Shown one piece after another: positions 10,006-20,904 of a DNA stretch of 64,000 nucleotides. The position numbers and the translations under genes were made by a program. Source of the stretch: Leptospira congkakensis (GTDB lineage Bacteria; Spirochaetota; Leptospiria; Leptospirales; Leptospiraceae); NCBI RefSeq assembly GCF_004770265.1, contig NZ_RQGQ01000004.1, positions 62,001-126,000 on the forward strand. The letters run 5' to 3'. How positions within the stretch are numbered: position 1 is the stretch's first letter; every line of letters begins with the position of its first letter. Under the pieces are notes generated by a model. It worked only from the letters and a program-made list of their open reading frames with translations, made no database searches and was not told the DNA's origin.

Positions 10006-11664
10006 ATGAAAGGCTTAGAAAAAGAGCTAAACCGGGCGCGGGCCGAACAAAAAATTTTGGCCGAAGTCTCCTCCCATCCAGCGATTCGTTCTGGAGAGAT
10101 CCTTGTATTTGCAGCATTTGTCACAGAGCTTGTCTCTAGTTTTCTCAGAATTGAAAGAGTCGGAGTTTGGTTGTTTAATGAAACCAAAGACGAATTACAC
10201 AATATAGATTCTTATTTTTTAAGCAAGGGAATACATAACTCAGGGGCTGTTCTTAAGGAAGTGGAATTTCGGGAAGAGTTCCAATACCTGTTATCGGAAA
10301 AATATGTGGATGCAAATGATCCATATACTGATCCAAGAACCAAAGGATTTATTGAATCTTACTTAAAACCGAATGGAATCACCGCAATGTTAGATGGTGT
10401 CATTCGTATGGGTGAGGAACTAATTGGAACCATTTGTTTTGAACATGTGGGGAAAACTCATACTTGGGAAGAAGATGAAATTATTTTTTGTAGCCAACTG
10501 GGAGACCAAATTGCACTCACTGTTAGTAATTTTCGAAAAAATGAAATCAACAAAGAATTGCAGGCTCGTGAAAAAGAACTAAGGGACTTAAATGAAAGTT
10601 TGGAAAGGTTAGTCGAAGAAAGGACGAAGAATCTTAAAAAAACTAATGCAGAGTTGGAAGTAACCATTACTAGTCTTAAAAAAACCCAAGCCCAACTTAT
10701 CCTCTCTGAGAAGATGGCAAGCCTTGGCCAACTCGTTGCGGGGATTGCTCACGAAATCAATAATCCGATTGCTGCCATTAATGCTTCTGCACAGAACTTA
10801 AAAGAAACTCTCTTTGAATCCGAAATTTCACTTTTTCAAAAGGAACTGAGAGACCTTATTCCGAGTTCCGAAAAACAAAAATTATTTCTTAGTTGTTTGG
10901 ATATTTTGAAGTCGAGAGTGGAGATGGTTTCTGGAAAGGAAAGGATGAGGCGGAGAAAAGAAATTGAATCCTGGCTGAAATCTAAAACTATTCCGGAATC
11001 CTATTCTTATAACTTAATTGATTCGGGGTTTGACCTCCATATTCTGGAAGAGTTTGAGATTTTGTTTCAAGATTCGGATGTATTTGCCGTCATTTCTTTG
11101 TTAGTGGAAGAAGTTTCTGTATTTCAATCTTTGAGTATTATGCAACTTGCAGTAGAACGTGCCAGTAAAATGACTTTTGCCTTAAAAAACTTTGCTAGGT
11201 TTGAAGTGTCATCCAGTCCTGTAAAAACAAATCTTCAAGAGAATATCGAAACCGTAATCACTCTATATCAAAATCAGTTTAAAAGAAATGTAACTCTAAT
11301 CAAAGAATATGAACCAATTCCACTGGTTGATGGTTATCCAGAAGAGTTATTACATCTCTGGACAAACTTAATTTATAACGGACTACAAGCGATGACCTTC
11401 CGTGGAGAATTAAGAATTCGAACAGAAGTTTATGAAGAAAAAGTAAGAGTGACCGTGGAAGATACTGGTTCTGGAATTCCTTTGGAAGTACAAAGTCGAG
11501 TATTTGAGCCTTTTTTTACTACCAAACCTGCTGGGGAAGGGAGCGGGCTTGGTCTTGATATTTGTAGAAAGATTGTGGAAAGGCATAATGGTCTGCTCCA
11601 CTTTGAAACGAAACCTGGGAAAACAAAATTCTTTGTGGATTTGCCTTTGCAACTTGGAACCTAA
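10006..11664 (+). CDS. GAF-domain sensor histidine kinase with an insert in the DHp region
   Basis: A 552-residue soluble kinase. Residues about 15-175 look like a GAF sensor domain (IERVGVWLFNE, GITAMLDGVIRMGEELIGTICFEHVG, QLGDQIALTVSNF). A coiled coil (about 180-230) leads to the H-box with H249 (GIAHEINNPIAAI). About 115 residues (264-380) are inserted before the second dimerisation helix (MQLAVERASKMTFALKNFARF). The HATPase_c domain has an N-box HLWTNLIYNGLQAM (near 450), G1 DTGSGIP and G2 GEGSGLGLDICRKIV. The same insertion occurs in the kinase at 51794. No adjacent receiver gene, so the partner is unknown. Confidence 0.92.
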   Translation: MKGLEKELNRARAEQKILAEVSSHPAIRSGEILVFAAFVTELVSSFLRIERVGVWLFNETKDELHNIDSYFLSKGIHNSGAVLKEVEFREEFQYLLSEKYVDANDPYTDPRTKGFIESYLKPNGITAMLDGVIRMGEELIGTICFEHVGKTHTWEEDEIIFCSQLGDQIALTVSNFRKNEINKELQAREKELRDLNESLERLVEERTKNLKKTNAELEVTITSLKKTQAQLILSEKMASLGQLVAGIAHEINNPIAAINASAQNLKETLFESEISLFQKELRDLIPSSEKQKLFLSCLDILKSRVEMVSGKERMRRRKEIESWLKSKTIPESYSYNLIDSGFDLHILEEFEILFQDSDVFAVISLLVEEVSVFQSLSIMQLAVERASKMTFALKNFARFEVSSSPVKTNLQENIETVITLYQNQFKRNVTLIKEYEPIPLVDGYPEELLHLWTNLIYNGLQAMTFRGELRIRTEVYEEKVRVTVEDTGSGIPLEVQSRVFEPFFTTKPAGEGSGLGLDICRKIVERHNGLLHFETKPGKTKFFVDLPLQLGT

Positions 11665-11677
11665 TAGTCGTTTATTG

Positions 11678-12208
11678 TTACCATAAGGTAGCAATGATTT
11701 GGTTTTCCTGGATCACACCCAAAGTTCTGGAATCAACACCCAGTTCTCTGTTGTCAGCTAGTAAGAAAAAAGATTTATCGGGAACTGTTAGTTTGGGCAT
11801 ATCATCCGACTCTGTTTTTCCTTGTGGGATGAGGGGGATATTATTCGCGGATGATTCTGGAAAACTAGTTGGATCTAGGATTGTGTCATTACGAAAAACC
11901 ATTCTTTTTTGTACATAAATCGTATCTCCTGGTTTCCCAACAATCCGTGCAATCAGAACGGATTCAGGATCAAGTGGGGAACGAACGAGAACCACATCCC
12001 CAATCCCTAATTGTTTGGTGCGAAACCATTTGTTAAAATAAGCAGTAGATCCGCTTTTTAAAGTAGGCTCCATAAACTGGTTAGGAATATGAACGGGTGT
12101 GATGATAAAGTATTTCACCCCAATTGCCAATATGAGTCCCAAGCAAAGTGGAATTAAAAATTCATATAGTCTTGTTTTGAAAGGTACTTTGTTTTTGGAT
12201 TTAGACAT
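11678..12208 (-). CDS. Signal peptidase I homologue lacking the catalytic Ser and Lys
   Basis: A 176-residue S26-family protein. One membrane helix (about 15-37) is followed by the conserved boxes: box B reads [11 protein letters not shown], with Phe45 where the catalytic Ser precedes Met; box D reads [11 protein letters not shown], with Ala87 in place of the general-base Lys; box E reads [14 protein letters not shown], with the Asp/Ser/Arg preserved. The fold is therefore kept but the dyad is lost, as in the established case of Staphylococcus aureus SpsA. It overlaps the upstream MCP gene by 8 nt. Likely a non-proteolytic partner or regulator of secretion; a normal lepB must exist elsewhere in the genome. 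Family certain, function inferred. Confidence 0.88.
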   Translation of the reverse strand: MSKSKNKVPFKTRLYEFLIPLCLGLILAIGVKYFIITPVHIPNQFMEPTLKSGSTAYFNKWFRTKQLGIGDVVLVRSPLDPESVLIARIVGKPGDTIYVQKRMVFRNDTILDPTSFPESSANNIPLIPQGKTESDDMPKLTVPDKSFFLLADNRELGVDSRTLGVIQENQIIATLW

Positions 12209-14711
12209 GGAAATAATTGATCTCTCTTCGTAGGCTTTCTGAAAGTTGGTTCATGTTTTGTGAACTGGATTTGGTTCCTTCACTAGACATTGCAGTGGTT
12301 TGGGCATGGGTATTGATTTCTGCCATTGATCTGGAAATTTCGAGCATCGCCATTTTTTGTTCGTCGGTGGCTTCTTTAATCATTTCCGAAAGTTCTCGGA
12401 TTTGTGTTACACCTTCGTTGACTTCTTCGTTTGTTTCAATTTGTTTTTGAACAACGGAGCGAATTTCTTTTGTCATTTGGTTGATGGAATTCACACCAGA
12501 AATGGTTTCACTTAAAATCACAATGGATTGGTCAATTTTTTCCTGACCTTGTTTGATTTCACCTTCATTCTGTTTGATGAGTTCTTCAATATCATCAATG
12601 GATTTGGCAGTTTTGTCGGCAAGTTTGGAAATTTCATCGGCAACAACGGCAAATCCCCGTCCACTGACTCCTGCTCTTGCCGCCTCGATGGCAGCGTTCA
12701 GGGCGAGTAAATTGATTTGTTCCGAGATATTGTGAATGATTTCCACAACATTTGTCATCTCTGAGGAAGATTCGTAGATTTTGTCCATAGAAAGTTTCAT
12801 CTCACTTAAGGACTTTTCACCTAACTTGGCATCGTTTGTGATTTCTTCTACTCTTGTGTCTGCAATTTGGAATTTTTTATCGATATCGGAAACAGCTTGG
12901 TTTAGCTCCGTCATTTTTTTCATGAGAGAAACTAAGGTAAATGATTGGGTTTCCGTTCGTTGGGCTACACTTTCAATCCCTGCTGTGATTTCTTCTACAG
13001 AGGCAGAAATTTCTTCGCTACTTGCAGCTTGGTTTTGTGCAGCATCGGAGAGTGATAACATAGATTCATAAATATCGGAACTTGTGTTTGTGAGTTCATT
13101 CGATACAGTTTGGGTTTTGTTTACAATTTGGCGTAGTTTGGTTTGGAAATCAAACATAGCATTGGCCATACTTCCAATTTCGTCACGACTCGAATCATAA
13201 AAATCGGATTGTAAGTTTCCTTTTACCATATCAGCGATTCTAACTTTGATTCTATCTAATGGTTTGAGTTTGGATTCGATGACGAGGACTGTGATGATTC
13301 CTATGATCAAAACTACAAAAATTGAAATTCCAAGTGTTGTAAAAAGACTAACTAAAGTTTTTTCATATAACTCTGCATTTTCAAAAATACAAAAGATAAC
13401 GTAATTGAATTCTGGGTTTTTGACAAAGAAAATCCTTTTGAAGGTTCCATCTTCTGTGGAATCGGCATAACCGAGAGCTTCTTCTCTTTGAAAAGGGATA
13501 TCAAAAACTAACTTTGATTTGGCGTTTGTTCCAATTTCCTTTTTGTTTGTGTAGTAAATAACCGCACCATCTCCATCGAAGAATCCAACCTTTCCTGAAA
13601 TCCCGATTTTGATATTTCCTAAGATAAAACTAGAGAGTTTTCCGATGTTTAAAAACCCACCTACATATCCTAAAAACTTATCGTTTTGATAAACGGGGAG
13701 AGTATAAGGGGAGATGATATCTCCAGAGACTTTCGAACGAATGCTTGTATGACGAAGAGGCCCTTGTTTTGCTAGTTGTTCCTCTTCGATAAAAAATATG
13801 GAACCTGTTTTGTTACGGTCATATTCATTTGTAGAAACAAAAATGCCTTCGTCTGGTTTGTAATAAAAAAGAGCCTCTACCGCATGGTTTGTACTTTTTA
13901 ATTGGATTTCGTTTAGGACATTTCGGATTCCTTGGATGTCTTTACGAACAATTTGGTCTTTTAATTTGTTTTCTGCAAAAATAGATAAAGTGAGGCGATC
14001 GCGAAAATCAACTAATGTCACACGCATCAGTGTTTCAGAATCCATTACAGCTTGTTCCATACTCGTGTTGACCAAATTCAACTCTTGTCGGAAATTCATG
14101 CGGTAGTTGATGATGAATAAAATGAGGATGGCCGCAAAAAAAGAAAGAACCGTTTGGAATCCTAAATTTCTGGAAAGTTTTCTCGTGTTGATTCGTTTGG
14201 TATGATCATTTCTGATTGTAAGTAAAATTCCTTTAATGTTGAATTTGTTTTCTACATAATCAACAAATATGGATTGGAAAATGACGGTAATGGCAAGAGT
14301 CAAAAAAAGGCCAATGGCCATCTCGCTCATAAGAACAAAGTTTTTGGATTTTAAATAGAAAAGAAGGGCTCCGATGACAAACAAAAATCCAATGGCATAA
14401 CGAATGATCATGTCGATGATCGCAACTTTCCCTAGATGGTCCAACCAGAAGTAAGCCAATTTATGATCCCGTTTTGTGACTTCGGGTTTTCCAATACGAG
14501 AGACCGGTGCAAATCGAACCCAATAAAAACTAATACAAAATCCGAGGATGAAAAAAACTGCGATGGAAGTCGAAATTAGAATGATTTGAAATTCTTCTCC
14601 CGACCATTCTGTAAAAAAGTATATATATCCGAGGAGAGTGGGGACACCGATTCCGTAATTAAAACCTTCCAGACCAAAAATTATAAATTTGATCATTTTA
14701 CGTATATCCAT
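12201..14711 (-). CDS. Methyl-accepting chemotaxis protein with multi-TM N-terminus
   Basis: An 836-residue chemoreceptor. The N-terminus has about five membrane helices (residues about 8-30, 40-65, 95-120, 127-150 and 190-208) rather than the usual one. Next come an extracytoplasmic Cache-type sensor (about 215-440; [32 protein letters not shown]), another helix (about 455-480), a HAMP domain ([17 protein letters not shown]) and the long signalling coil with the conserved tip [18 protein letters not shown], which binds CheA/CheW. It overlaps the signal peptidase-like gene by 8 nt. The ligand cannot be told from sequence. The membrane module resembles that of the phosphatase at 48585. Confidence 0.93.
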   Translation of the reverse strand: MDIRKMIKFIIFGLEGFNYGIGVPTLLGYIYFFTEWSGEEFQIILISTSIAVFFILGFCISFYWVRFAPVSRIGKPEVTKRDHKLAYFWLDHLGKVAIIDMIIRYAIGFLFVIGALLFYLKSKNFVLMSEMAIGLFLTLAITVIFQSIFVDYVENKFNIKGILLTIRNDHTKRINTRKLSRNLGFQTVLSFFAAILILFIINYRMNFRQELNLVNTSMEQAVMDSETLMRVTLVDFRDRLTLSIFAENKLKDQIVRKDIQGIRNVLNEIQLKSTNHAVEALFYYKPDEGIFVSTNEYDRNKTGSIFFIEEEQLAKQGPLRHTSIRSKVSGDIISPYTLPVYQNDKFLGYVGGFLNIGKLSSFILGNIKIGISGKVGFFDGDGAVIYYTNKKEIGTNAKSKLVFDIPFQREEALGYADSTEDGTFKRIFFVKNPEFNYVIFCIFENAELYEKTLVSLFTTLGISIFVVLIIGIITVLVIESKLKPLDRIKVRIADMVKGNLQSDFYDSSRDEIGSMANAMFDFQTKLRQIVNKTQTVSNELTNTSSDIYESMLSLSDAAQNQAASSEEISASVEEITAGIESVAQRTETQSFTLVSLMKKMTELNQAVSDIDKKFQIADTRVEEITNDAKLGEKSLSEMKLSMDKIYESSSEMTNVVEIIHNISEQINLLALNAAIEAARAGVSGRGFAVVADEISKLADKTAKSIDDIEELIKQNEGEIKQGQEKIDQSIVILSETISGVNSINQMTKEIRSVVQKQIETNEEVNEGVTQIRELSEMIKEATDEQKMAMLEISRSMAEINTHAQTTAMSSEGTKSSSQNMNQLSESLRREINYFHV

Positions 14712-14770
14712 ACCCTAGGGATACAGACCGTCTAAGAATTGTAAACGTAAAATTCCCATAAGAATCCATA

Positions 14771-16612
14771 ATGAAAGACTCACTCGTTCTAAAAACCATC
14801 CAGGAAAAGATTAAAAACTTAGGAAGTTTACCTGGATGTTATCTTTGGAAAAATCAAATCGGCGAAGTGATCTATGTTGGTAAGGCACTAAAACTTCAGT
14901 CAAGAGTTCGCTCTTATTTGAATCCCAACCAAAAGGATCGTAAAACCAGAGCCCTTTATGTGGAATTGTATGACCTTGATTGGATTGCAACAAGTACGGA
15001 AAAAGAAGCTTTGCTTCTAGAAGCCACCTTAATCAAAAAATACAATCCCAAGTTTAATGTAAGACTAAAAGACGATAAAAATTATCCCTTCCTTTGTGTG
15101 TCTACAAGCGAAGATTACCCAATGGTGTTTATCACTAGAAAGGTCAAAGCTAATGGAGATCGGTATTTTGGACCCTTTACTGATGTCAAAGCAGCCCGAG
15201 ATACTTTGGAATTGATACATAGAATCTTTCCAATTCGTAAAACCAAACTGAAACTTCCACTTTCGAAACCTCAAAGACCTTGTCTTAACTTTCATATGGG
15301 ACGTTGTCTTGGGCCTTGCCAAGGAAATATAACAAAAGAGACCTACGCTGAGTTAGTTGATGAAATTCTTAGTTTTTTGGAAGGGAAAAAAGAAAGACTG
15401 GTTTCTGGATTAAAATCTGCGATGGTAAGAGCCTCCGAAAGGATGGAATATGAAAGAGCTGGATATTTAAAAACACGAATCGAAAAAATCAACCAAGTCC
15501 GAGAAAAGCAAACTGTTGTTAGTATGGATGGAGGAGACGAGGATATTCTTGGTATTGGCAAACGAGATGATGAAGGTCAAGTTGTGATTTTAGAAGTGCG
15601 AGGCGGAAGGCTTGAAGGGAAAAAATCATTTCCTCTCACTGGACTTTCTTTTTCCGATGATGAAGAAGTATTTACATCATTTCTTCGTGATTATTATCTA
15701 AATGTCACCCTTCTTCCAAGTATTGTTTTTTTACCTCCATCGGCGAAAGGCAACTACGATGTGTTTATGGAAGCCATAACCGAAAAATTTGGGACTTCTG
15801 TAAAACTTAAGTTTCCAGAGATGGGTCCTAAAAAATCACTCCTTCGTTTGGCAGAAAAAAATGCTGAACTAAGTTTGACCGAACGAATCCTTGCCACCAA
15901 ACTCCGAGACCAATCGGTCGCAATGAAAGAACTTCAGGAAAAATTAAATTTACCAGTTTTACCAAGAACCATCGAATGTTATGATATTTCTCATTTTCAA
16001 GGTTCTTCGCCTGTTGCCAGTGGTGTGATGTTTGTGGATGGCAAACCGTATAAGGCGGGTTATAGGCATTATAAAATGCGCGGGTATGAAGGAATCAATG
16101 ATCCAGGGATGATCCATGAAGTGATTGCAAGAAGGCTCAGTCATTTGGTGAATGAAGAAGAACCACTTCCCGATCTCATCGTGATTGATGGGGGACTCAC
16201 TCAGTTGTCAAGGGCAGCAGAGGCCGCAAATGCATTAGAACTTGGTCATATTCCTATGGTCGGCCTTGCTAAAAAACGAGAGGAAATATATTTCCCTGGT
16301 GAAAAACACCCATATAGTTTTGATATTCATTCTCCTATGATGCGGCTCCTTCGGAATTTACGAGATGAGGCCCATAGGTTTGGAGTCACTTTCCAAAGAG
16401 TTCAAAGAAAGAAAAAAGCCCTAAAAACCATTTTGGATGATATAGAAGATATTGGAGCCAGTCGTAGAAAAAGTATCTTATCCTATTTCCAATCCAAAAA
16501 GAAAGTTACTGATGCCACAAGAGAAGAATTAAAAAACGTTCCGGGAATTGGTCCAGTCCTTGCCGAAAAAATTTTTAACGGCATCCAAAGTTTACGAAAA
16601 ATAGAACCATAA
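14771..16612 (+). CDS. uvrC: Excinuclease ABC subunit C
   Basis: The nuclease of nucleotide excision repair; it incises on both sides of a lesion after UvrAB. The 613-residue protein has the normal domain order: N-terminal GIY-YIG nuclease ([20 protein letters not shown], residues about 17-95), a Cys-containing stretch ([15 protein letters not shown]), the UvrB-binding UVR motif ([16 protein letters not shown]), the RNase H-like C-terminal nuclease ([29 protein letters not shown]) and a terminal helix-hairpin-helix pair ([16 protein letters not shown]). It is divergent from the MCP gene with a 59-nt gap that must contain both promoters. Confidence 0.97.
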   Translation: MKDSLVLKTIQEKIKNLGSLPGCYLWKNQIGEVIYVGKALKLQSRVRSYLNPNQKDRKTRALYVELYDLDWIATSTEKEALLLEATLIKKYNPKFNVRLKDDKNYPFLCVSTSEDYPMVFITRKVKANGDRYFGPFTDVKAARDTLELIHRIFPIRKTKLKLPLSKPQRPCLNFHMGRCLGPCQGNITKETYAELVDEILSFLEGKKERLVSGLKSAMVRASERMEYERAGYLKTRIEKINQVREKQTVVSMDGGDEDILGIGKRDDEGQVVILEVRGGRLEGKKSFPLTGLSFSDDEEVFTSFLRDYYLNVTLLPSIVFLPPSAKGNYDVFMEAITEKFGTSVKLKFPEMGPKKSLLRLAEKNAELSLTERILATKLRDQSVAMKELQEKLNLPVLPRTIECYDISHFQGSSPVASGVMFVDGKPYKAGYRHYKMRGYEGINDPGMIHEVIARRLSHLVNEEEPLPDLIVIDGGLTQLSRAAEAANALELGHIPMVGLAKKREEIYFPGEKHPYSFDIHSPMMRLLRNLRDEAHRFGVTFQRVQRKKKALKTILDDIEDIGASRRKSILSYFQSKKKVTDATREELKNVPGIGPVLAEKIFNGIQSLRKIEP

Positions 16613-16621
16613 ATTCCGTTT

Positions 16622-16647
16622 TCCCACCTGCAGTCATTGAGGTGGGA
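16622..16647 (+). promoter_or_regulatory. Hairpin overlapping the Shine-Dalgarno of the lipoprotein gene
   Basis: Perfect 8-bp inverted repeat TCCCACCT (16622-16629) / AGGTGGGA (16640-16647) with a 10-nt loop, 9 nt after the uvrC stop. The right arm contains the purine-rich AGGTGGGA that lies directly before the ATG at 16649, so folding of the RNA would hide the ribosome binding site. No U-tract follows, which argues against a simple uvrC terminator. The regulatory role is inference. Confidence 0.5.
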
Positions 16648-16648
16648 G

Positions 16649-19480
16649 ATGCGAAAACAAACCATAACCTTTATTTTATTTTTCCTTGTTGGATGCCAAA
16701 ACAAGGGAGAGGCCCCATTCCTCTTGTTTGGCGATGGTTTTACCGATACACCTCAGTTCGAATTCCAATATGGAAATCTCGAATATGATGGAGAAATCGT
16801 TGATAATACCAACTATGTTAGTTTTAATTCAGAGGTATTATGCATTCATTCTCTTCCAATTTCTCTATATAGACGTGAGTTAGGTGGAAAATTTCGTGTT
16901 TGTTGGAAAACAAACGAATCTTTTTCTGAAAAATGGAACTCAGGTTTTTCCTTATTAGAAAACGATTCTTCTGAATATCCATCTTGGAATTTAGGAGGGA
17001 AGGGTTGGGTTGCCTCTGTTGTCGAATACGGAAAATGGAAAAAAGAATCAGACACTAAGGAAGTTCTTTCTTTCTGGGACTCACAAATTTGGTCAGGTGG
17101 GCTTGTCACTTACCAAACCTTCGCCCTCCCGCATCCTATTTTCATCCAAAGGACAACACAGGTTTGTGAAGTTGTATTTCCCTCACATAAACTGACTGGT
17201 TCAGAAAACAAACAACGAACTCTTGTTTTCGAACTCCCTTGTCCCGATCTAGGAGAAATTGCCGAACGAATTGAAACTCAAAATGAGAACTGGCTTGCCG
17301 AATGTGATCCTACTGAGCCCGTTGTTTCCGAACTTTTTCGGCATTCAGACTCTTCTTACCAAAGGTTTATCGAATGGGAAAATCCAAAAGACAAAGTTCT
17401 TTGTCCTAGATTTTCTTCTATCGATTGGGAGATTGCTGGGATCAGAAAAACATTTCAGTCTGAATTGTTTTCCAAAAGAACCAAATTGATTCTACCTAAC
17501 GCGATTCTTCTTTTATCGGATGAATCCAAATTCCATGGAATTCCAATTCCTAAAGATTTCCTCGCGGATCTTGGATCAAATTCTCTGATTCGTTTTGGAG
17601 ATTCAGAATTTAGAGATTTTAATTTTTTCTTTCGCCAAGGAAATGAATTTTTTTCAAACCAAACTCATTCAGTATCTTGTCGCAACCAATTCAATCTTTG
17701 GATAACCACAGATAACTTTTGTGGAAACCCGGGGTTACCAAACTCTTTGGAAAAAAAACAAAATGAGGATTCCGTAGCCGGTTGTAAGACAGACCAAATC
17801 CAAATTACTGAATTTTATCCTGGGAATCATTTTGATTCAGGGATGCCAATCCCCGGATTCTTTGAATTTCAAAACATAGGAGGGGCATGTGACGGATCCT
17901 CACTCAATTGGTTTTTTGAGAATGCCATTTATCCTTTGTCAGCTGGTGAATGGATTTTACCATCCGGCTCTATTTTCCTTCTTACAAGAAAACTTTGGGT
18001 TGGTTTAAACCTCTTAGAAAAGGAAAAACCATTTTCTCTTCCAAAGGTAAGTTTTCAAGTTCCTAGTTTTCACTTTGAAGATAGAAAAACTAAAACAACC
18101 ACTTCATTTTTAACGAACCCAGATCATTTTCATTTGCTTCGTTTTAAGGAAAAAAATCGGTATTCAATCCAAATCAATTTAAAAAATGAATCCCCTCATC
18201 CTTTACTCGGTAGTTCCCCTTTTTTTAACTTACATGGTTTTCAAATCAGTCCAGGACAAGTAAACAATAGTTTGGTGAATCAGATTTCTACAGAAATTTT
18301 GGAATATGGTTCTGGACAATCTCCGTTTTTAGATTTCGGATTTTCTGGATTTGGGGAAGGTGTTGTTGTTTTTGAAAGAGAAAATGGTAACCGGTATTCC
18401 TTTTGGAAACCAAATGGAACAGAAATTTTAACATTCACAACTTCTCCTTCTCCCTGTAATGGAGAAGAGAATTACCGATTGCCGGATGATTTTTTTTCAG
18501 AACCATTTCGTTCTCTTCTTTATCAAAACAGAAATACGGGAGCGGACACCACGATTTCTTTTGATCCGAATTGGATTCGCGAAAAGAGTATGGGTGGCAA
18601 ACGTTCCCTCCATCCAGAATCTTTTCCAATTCAATTTTCTCGTTCTCTTCTTCCTTCTCCTCTTTGTCTGGGGGAATATCGTAGTCCTGGACTTAAAAAA
18701 GAGAGAAGTCTGGAAATCGAGAAGTTATCCTCTCCCTTTACCTATGTTTCCAATCTTCCACTTGATCCTGAACCAGAGGTTTTGATAGGGAACGGGGCGG
18801 GAAAAGTAGCTTCTATTTTACAACCATTAGGTGGTAATGCCTACCAGTGGACTTTAGGACCTTCCCATCCATTTCTTCCCGAAGAACAGATCTATTCTTA
18901 TTTTTCTCATCCAAAACTGATTGAATCAAAAAGTTTTTTAGAAAGAAAAGGACCGGTTCAAATCGAAGCCATTTATCCAAACCCATACCAATCACAAAAT
19001 GAGTGGATTTATCTTTGTAATCGGGGATTGAATCCTGAGGATTTGAATGCCTATTTGGTGGAAGATGAAGGAAATACAGATGAACTTGTTTCTTACCAAA
19101 CTCGATTTCCTCATCTCTCTCCTTTGGGGAGTGGAGGCCAAAGTTTTTTATACAATTCTACCATTCTAAGTCCCAATGGATGCGCCTGGATTGTAGATCC
19201 TGATGGTAAGGATTGGTTTATGCCCATCTTCCAAAAAGAATCCGATTTACTCCTTACTGTTCGTACAACGGCAACGATTGGAAACGGGATCTCCTCTGGT
19301 GAGTCCATCCAAATACGAAAGAAAATAGGACAAAATTCCATTCTAATTTCTTCCTTTGGTCACAAGGAAAGTAATTCTCCACTTCGCATCTTGGTAGCAA
19401 CGGGTGAGTTTCTTTGGTTGAAAGCAGGCTCTTTGGGTATGTCTGCTGCAGATTTTGAAATCTTTCGCGAGTCACTTTGA
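16649..19480 (+). CDS. Large lipoprotein with lamin-tail-like domains
   Basis: About 943 residues from the ATG at 16649, which follows the purine-rich AGGTGGGA; a TTG 12 nt upstream is in frame but less likely. The N-terminus is a lipoprotein signal (ITFILFFLVGC). Two regions look like lamin-tail (LTD) immunoglobulin-fold domains: residues about 380-445 (IQITEFYPGN...PGFFEFQNIG) and about 769-880 (VQIEAIYPNPY, NEWIYLCNRG, GCAWIVDPDG). The rest is unrecognised, aromatic-rich and secretory in character. It is the first of three overlapping genes (next start overlaps its stop by 4 nt). LTD domains occur in secreted and surface nucleases of other bacteria, which fits the PLD protein two genes on. 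Confidence 0.8.
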   Translation: MRKQTITFILFFLVGCQNKGEAPFLLFGDGFTDTPQFEFQYGNLEYDGEIVDNTNYVSFNSEVLCIHSLPISLYRRELGGKFRVCWKTNESFSEKWNSGFSLLENDSSEYPSWNLGGKGWVASVVEYGKWKKESDTKEVLSFWDSQIWSGGLVTYQTFALPHPIFIQRTTQVCEVVFPSHKLTGSENKQRTLVFELPCPDLGEIAERIETQNENWLAECDPTEPVVSELFRHSDSSYQRFIEWENPKDKVLCPRFSSIDWEIAGIRKTFQSELFSKRTKLILPNAILLLSDESKFHGIPIPKDFLADLGSNSLIRFGDSEFRDFNFFFRQGNEFFSNQTHSVSCRNQFNLWITTDNFCGNPGLPNSLEKKQNEDSVAGCKTDQIQITEFYPGNHFDSGMPIPGFFEFQNIGGACDGSSLNWFFENAIYPLSAGEWILPSGSIFLLTRKLWVGLNLLEKEKPFSLPKVSFQVPSFHFEDRKTKTTTSFLTNPDHFHLLRFKEKNRYSIQINLKNESPHPLLGSSPFFNLHGFQISPGQVNNSLVNQISTEILEYGSGQSPFLDFGFSGFGEGVVVFERENGNRYSFWKPNGTEILTFTTSPSPCNGEENYRLPDDFFSEPFRSLLYQNRNTGADTTISFDPNWIREKSMGGKRSLHPESFPIQFSRSLLPSPLCLGEYRSPGLKKERSLEIEKLSSPFTYVSNLPLDPEPEVLIGNGAGKVASILQPLGGNAYQWTLGPSHPFLPEEQIYSYFSHPKLIESKSFLERKGPVQIEAIYPNPYQSQNEWIYLCNRGLNPEDLNAYLVEDEGNTDELVSYQTRFPHLSPLGSGGQSFLYNSTILSPNGCAWIVDPDGKDWFMPIFQKESDLLLTVRTTATIGNGISSGESIQIRKKIGQNSILISSFGHKESNSPLRILVATGEFLWLKAGSLGMSAADFEIFRESL

Positions 19481-20904
19481 AATTTTTATATTTAATTTGT
19501 TCTTTCGCATTATATCTGTTATTTGGGAATCTTTCCTTATTGGCAGTGGGTGTAGAAGTGGGGATTCTGGGATATGAACTGTTTCTAAAAGAAGTAAATC
19601 CAAAAAAGTCGAATCAAATTCCTGGTTGGGATTTGGAAATTGATCGGTTTAGTCAAAATTTCCAAAACTCTGCTTATTTGAATCGAGTTTCCGGCGAATC
19701 GATGTTTGTTGGCCTAAAAGATAAAAACAGAAAAGAAAAAATTGTTTGGGATTTAGAAATCAAACTCACTACGGGAAAAGAAACGGGTTTAAATCCTTTT
19801 TATTTAGGAAAAAATCATTATATTGGTTATGAAACATCGAAGTTTTTTTTTGGAGTGGGTAGAAGAGAACATTTATTTCGACCAAAGGCTTTTCAAACTA
19901 GTTATGACGGAGGAGAGGGCGTTTTTATCGAATTTTTACCGAGTCAGAATTTAACATTACAGTTTTTTCTTTGGGATCGGTATTCAGGTGCAATTTTGTT
20001 TGAAAAAGACCGGTTCCATTCTGTACTTCCTCGTGCATTGGAAGAAGAAAGAGGTTTATCCGGAAACTCGGAACCAAACAAAAACAAACCGAACCATCAC
20101 AGAAGACATTCCTTCGGACTGAGTTTCGGAGAGTTTCTTGTTTTACGTCTTGGACTCCAATACATCGAACTGGGAAGTTACGGGCGACATGTAAAAGATA
20201 GCCAACGAGAAACGAAAGTATCTGGAGCCGATGGAGATTCGTTGGTGAATGGAAATTTGGGGATTGGATTTGATATGGAAGTTTTAGACCTTCAGTTTGA
20301 TTTTCTCTGGGCCAAAGGAAACGATAGAACCAATTCCAAATTGGCAGCAAAATCCGGCTCCATTCCCGTTTCAGGAGAAGCTTTACAAATGGGAGCAGAA
20401 CTTCGATTTGGTGATTTCCTTTTCCGAAGTTCTCATTTTTTGTCTGACAGAGAAGAGAGGAATGCAAAAAATCAAATCATTCGAGATGGATATGTTTCTT
20501 TTGGTTCCCATCCCGCACAAACTCCGTATCTATCACAAATCTTGCAGGTTTTTCCTTCCGCAGCTGTTACCGATTCTGGATATGAAAAAAATTTCGCTTT
20601 AAAAGAAGGGAGGTGTTTTGGGTATTTAACGGAACTTGTTTTTCAGTTCACCTATCATCAGTTTGTTGCAAAAATGATAGGTTCTTATTTTTTACCATAT
20701 AAAGTTGGGGCTCCCTCTGATGGTCGAATTAGTTTTCAAAAAAGGGATTTTGAAGTTTTTGCCATCGGGGAAGGTGTTCTGGAACTTTCTTTAAAGGAAG
20801 ATTCTTCATTTGAATTGGGTATGGGTTTTTCTCAAGTGTTTTTACCCGAGTCCATTGGCCTAAAGTCAAACTTTGGATATTTTTTTGGGAGAATCCAGAT
20901 ATGA
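19477..20904 (+). CDS. Probable outer-membrane beta-barrel protein
   Basis: A 475-residue protein starting at TTG within a 4-nt overlap with the preceding stop. It has a signal peptide (LYLICSFALYLLFGNLSLLAVG) and then many alternating, aromatic-rich strands with Gly turns (FFFGVGRREHLFRPK, LTLQFFLWDRYSG, HSFGLSFGEFLVLRLGLQY) and ends in a strand finishing FGYFFGRIQI, with an aromatic-rich last strand as in barrel proteins. I do not recognise a named family. Its stop overlaps the start of the PLD gene by 4 nt, so the three proteins are made together; it could export or anchor the two lipoproteins. Barrel nature is inferred from the pattern. Confidence 0.72.
   Translation: MKFLYLICSFALYLLFGNLSLLAVGVEVGILGYELFLKEVNPKKSNQIPGWDLEIDRFSQNFQNSAYLNRVSGESMFVGLKDKNRKEKIVWDLEIKLTTGKETGLNPFYLGKNHYIGYETSKFFFGVGRREHLFRPKAFQTSYDGGEGVFIEFLPSQNLTLQFFLWDRYSGAILFEKDRFHSVLPRALEEERGLSGNSEPNKNKPNHHRRHSFGLSFGEFLVLRLGLQYIELGSYGRHVKDSQRETKVSGADGDSLVNGNLGIGFDMEVLDLQFDFLWAKGNDRTNSKLAAKSGSIPVSGEALQMGAELRFGDFLFRSSHFLSDREERNAKNQIIRDGYVSFGSHPAQTPYLSQILQVFPSAAVTDSGYEKNFALKEGRCFGYLTELVFQFTYHQFVAKMIGSYFLPYKVGAPSDGRISFQKRDFEVFAIGEGVLELSLKEDSSFELGMGFSQVFLPESIGLKSNFGYFFGRIQI

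Noticed and set aside
19925..20467. Long open frame antisense to the barrel gene (180 codons)
   Set aside because: It lies wholly inside a gene that fits its operon by 4-nt overlaps; its translation is rich in Leu/Phe/Asn with no family likeness, as expected of a shadow frame.
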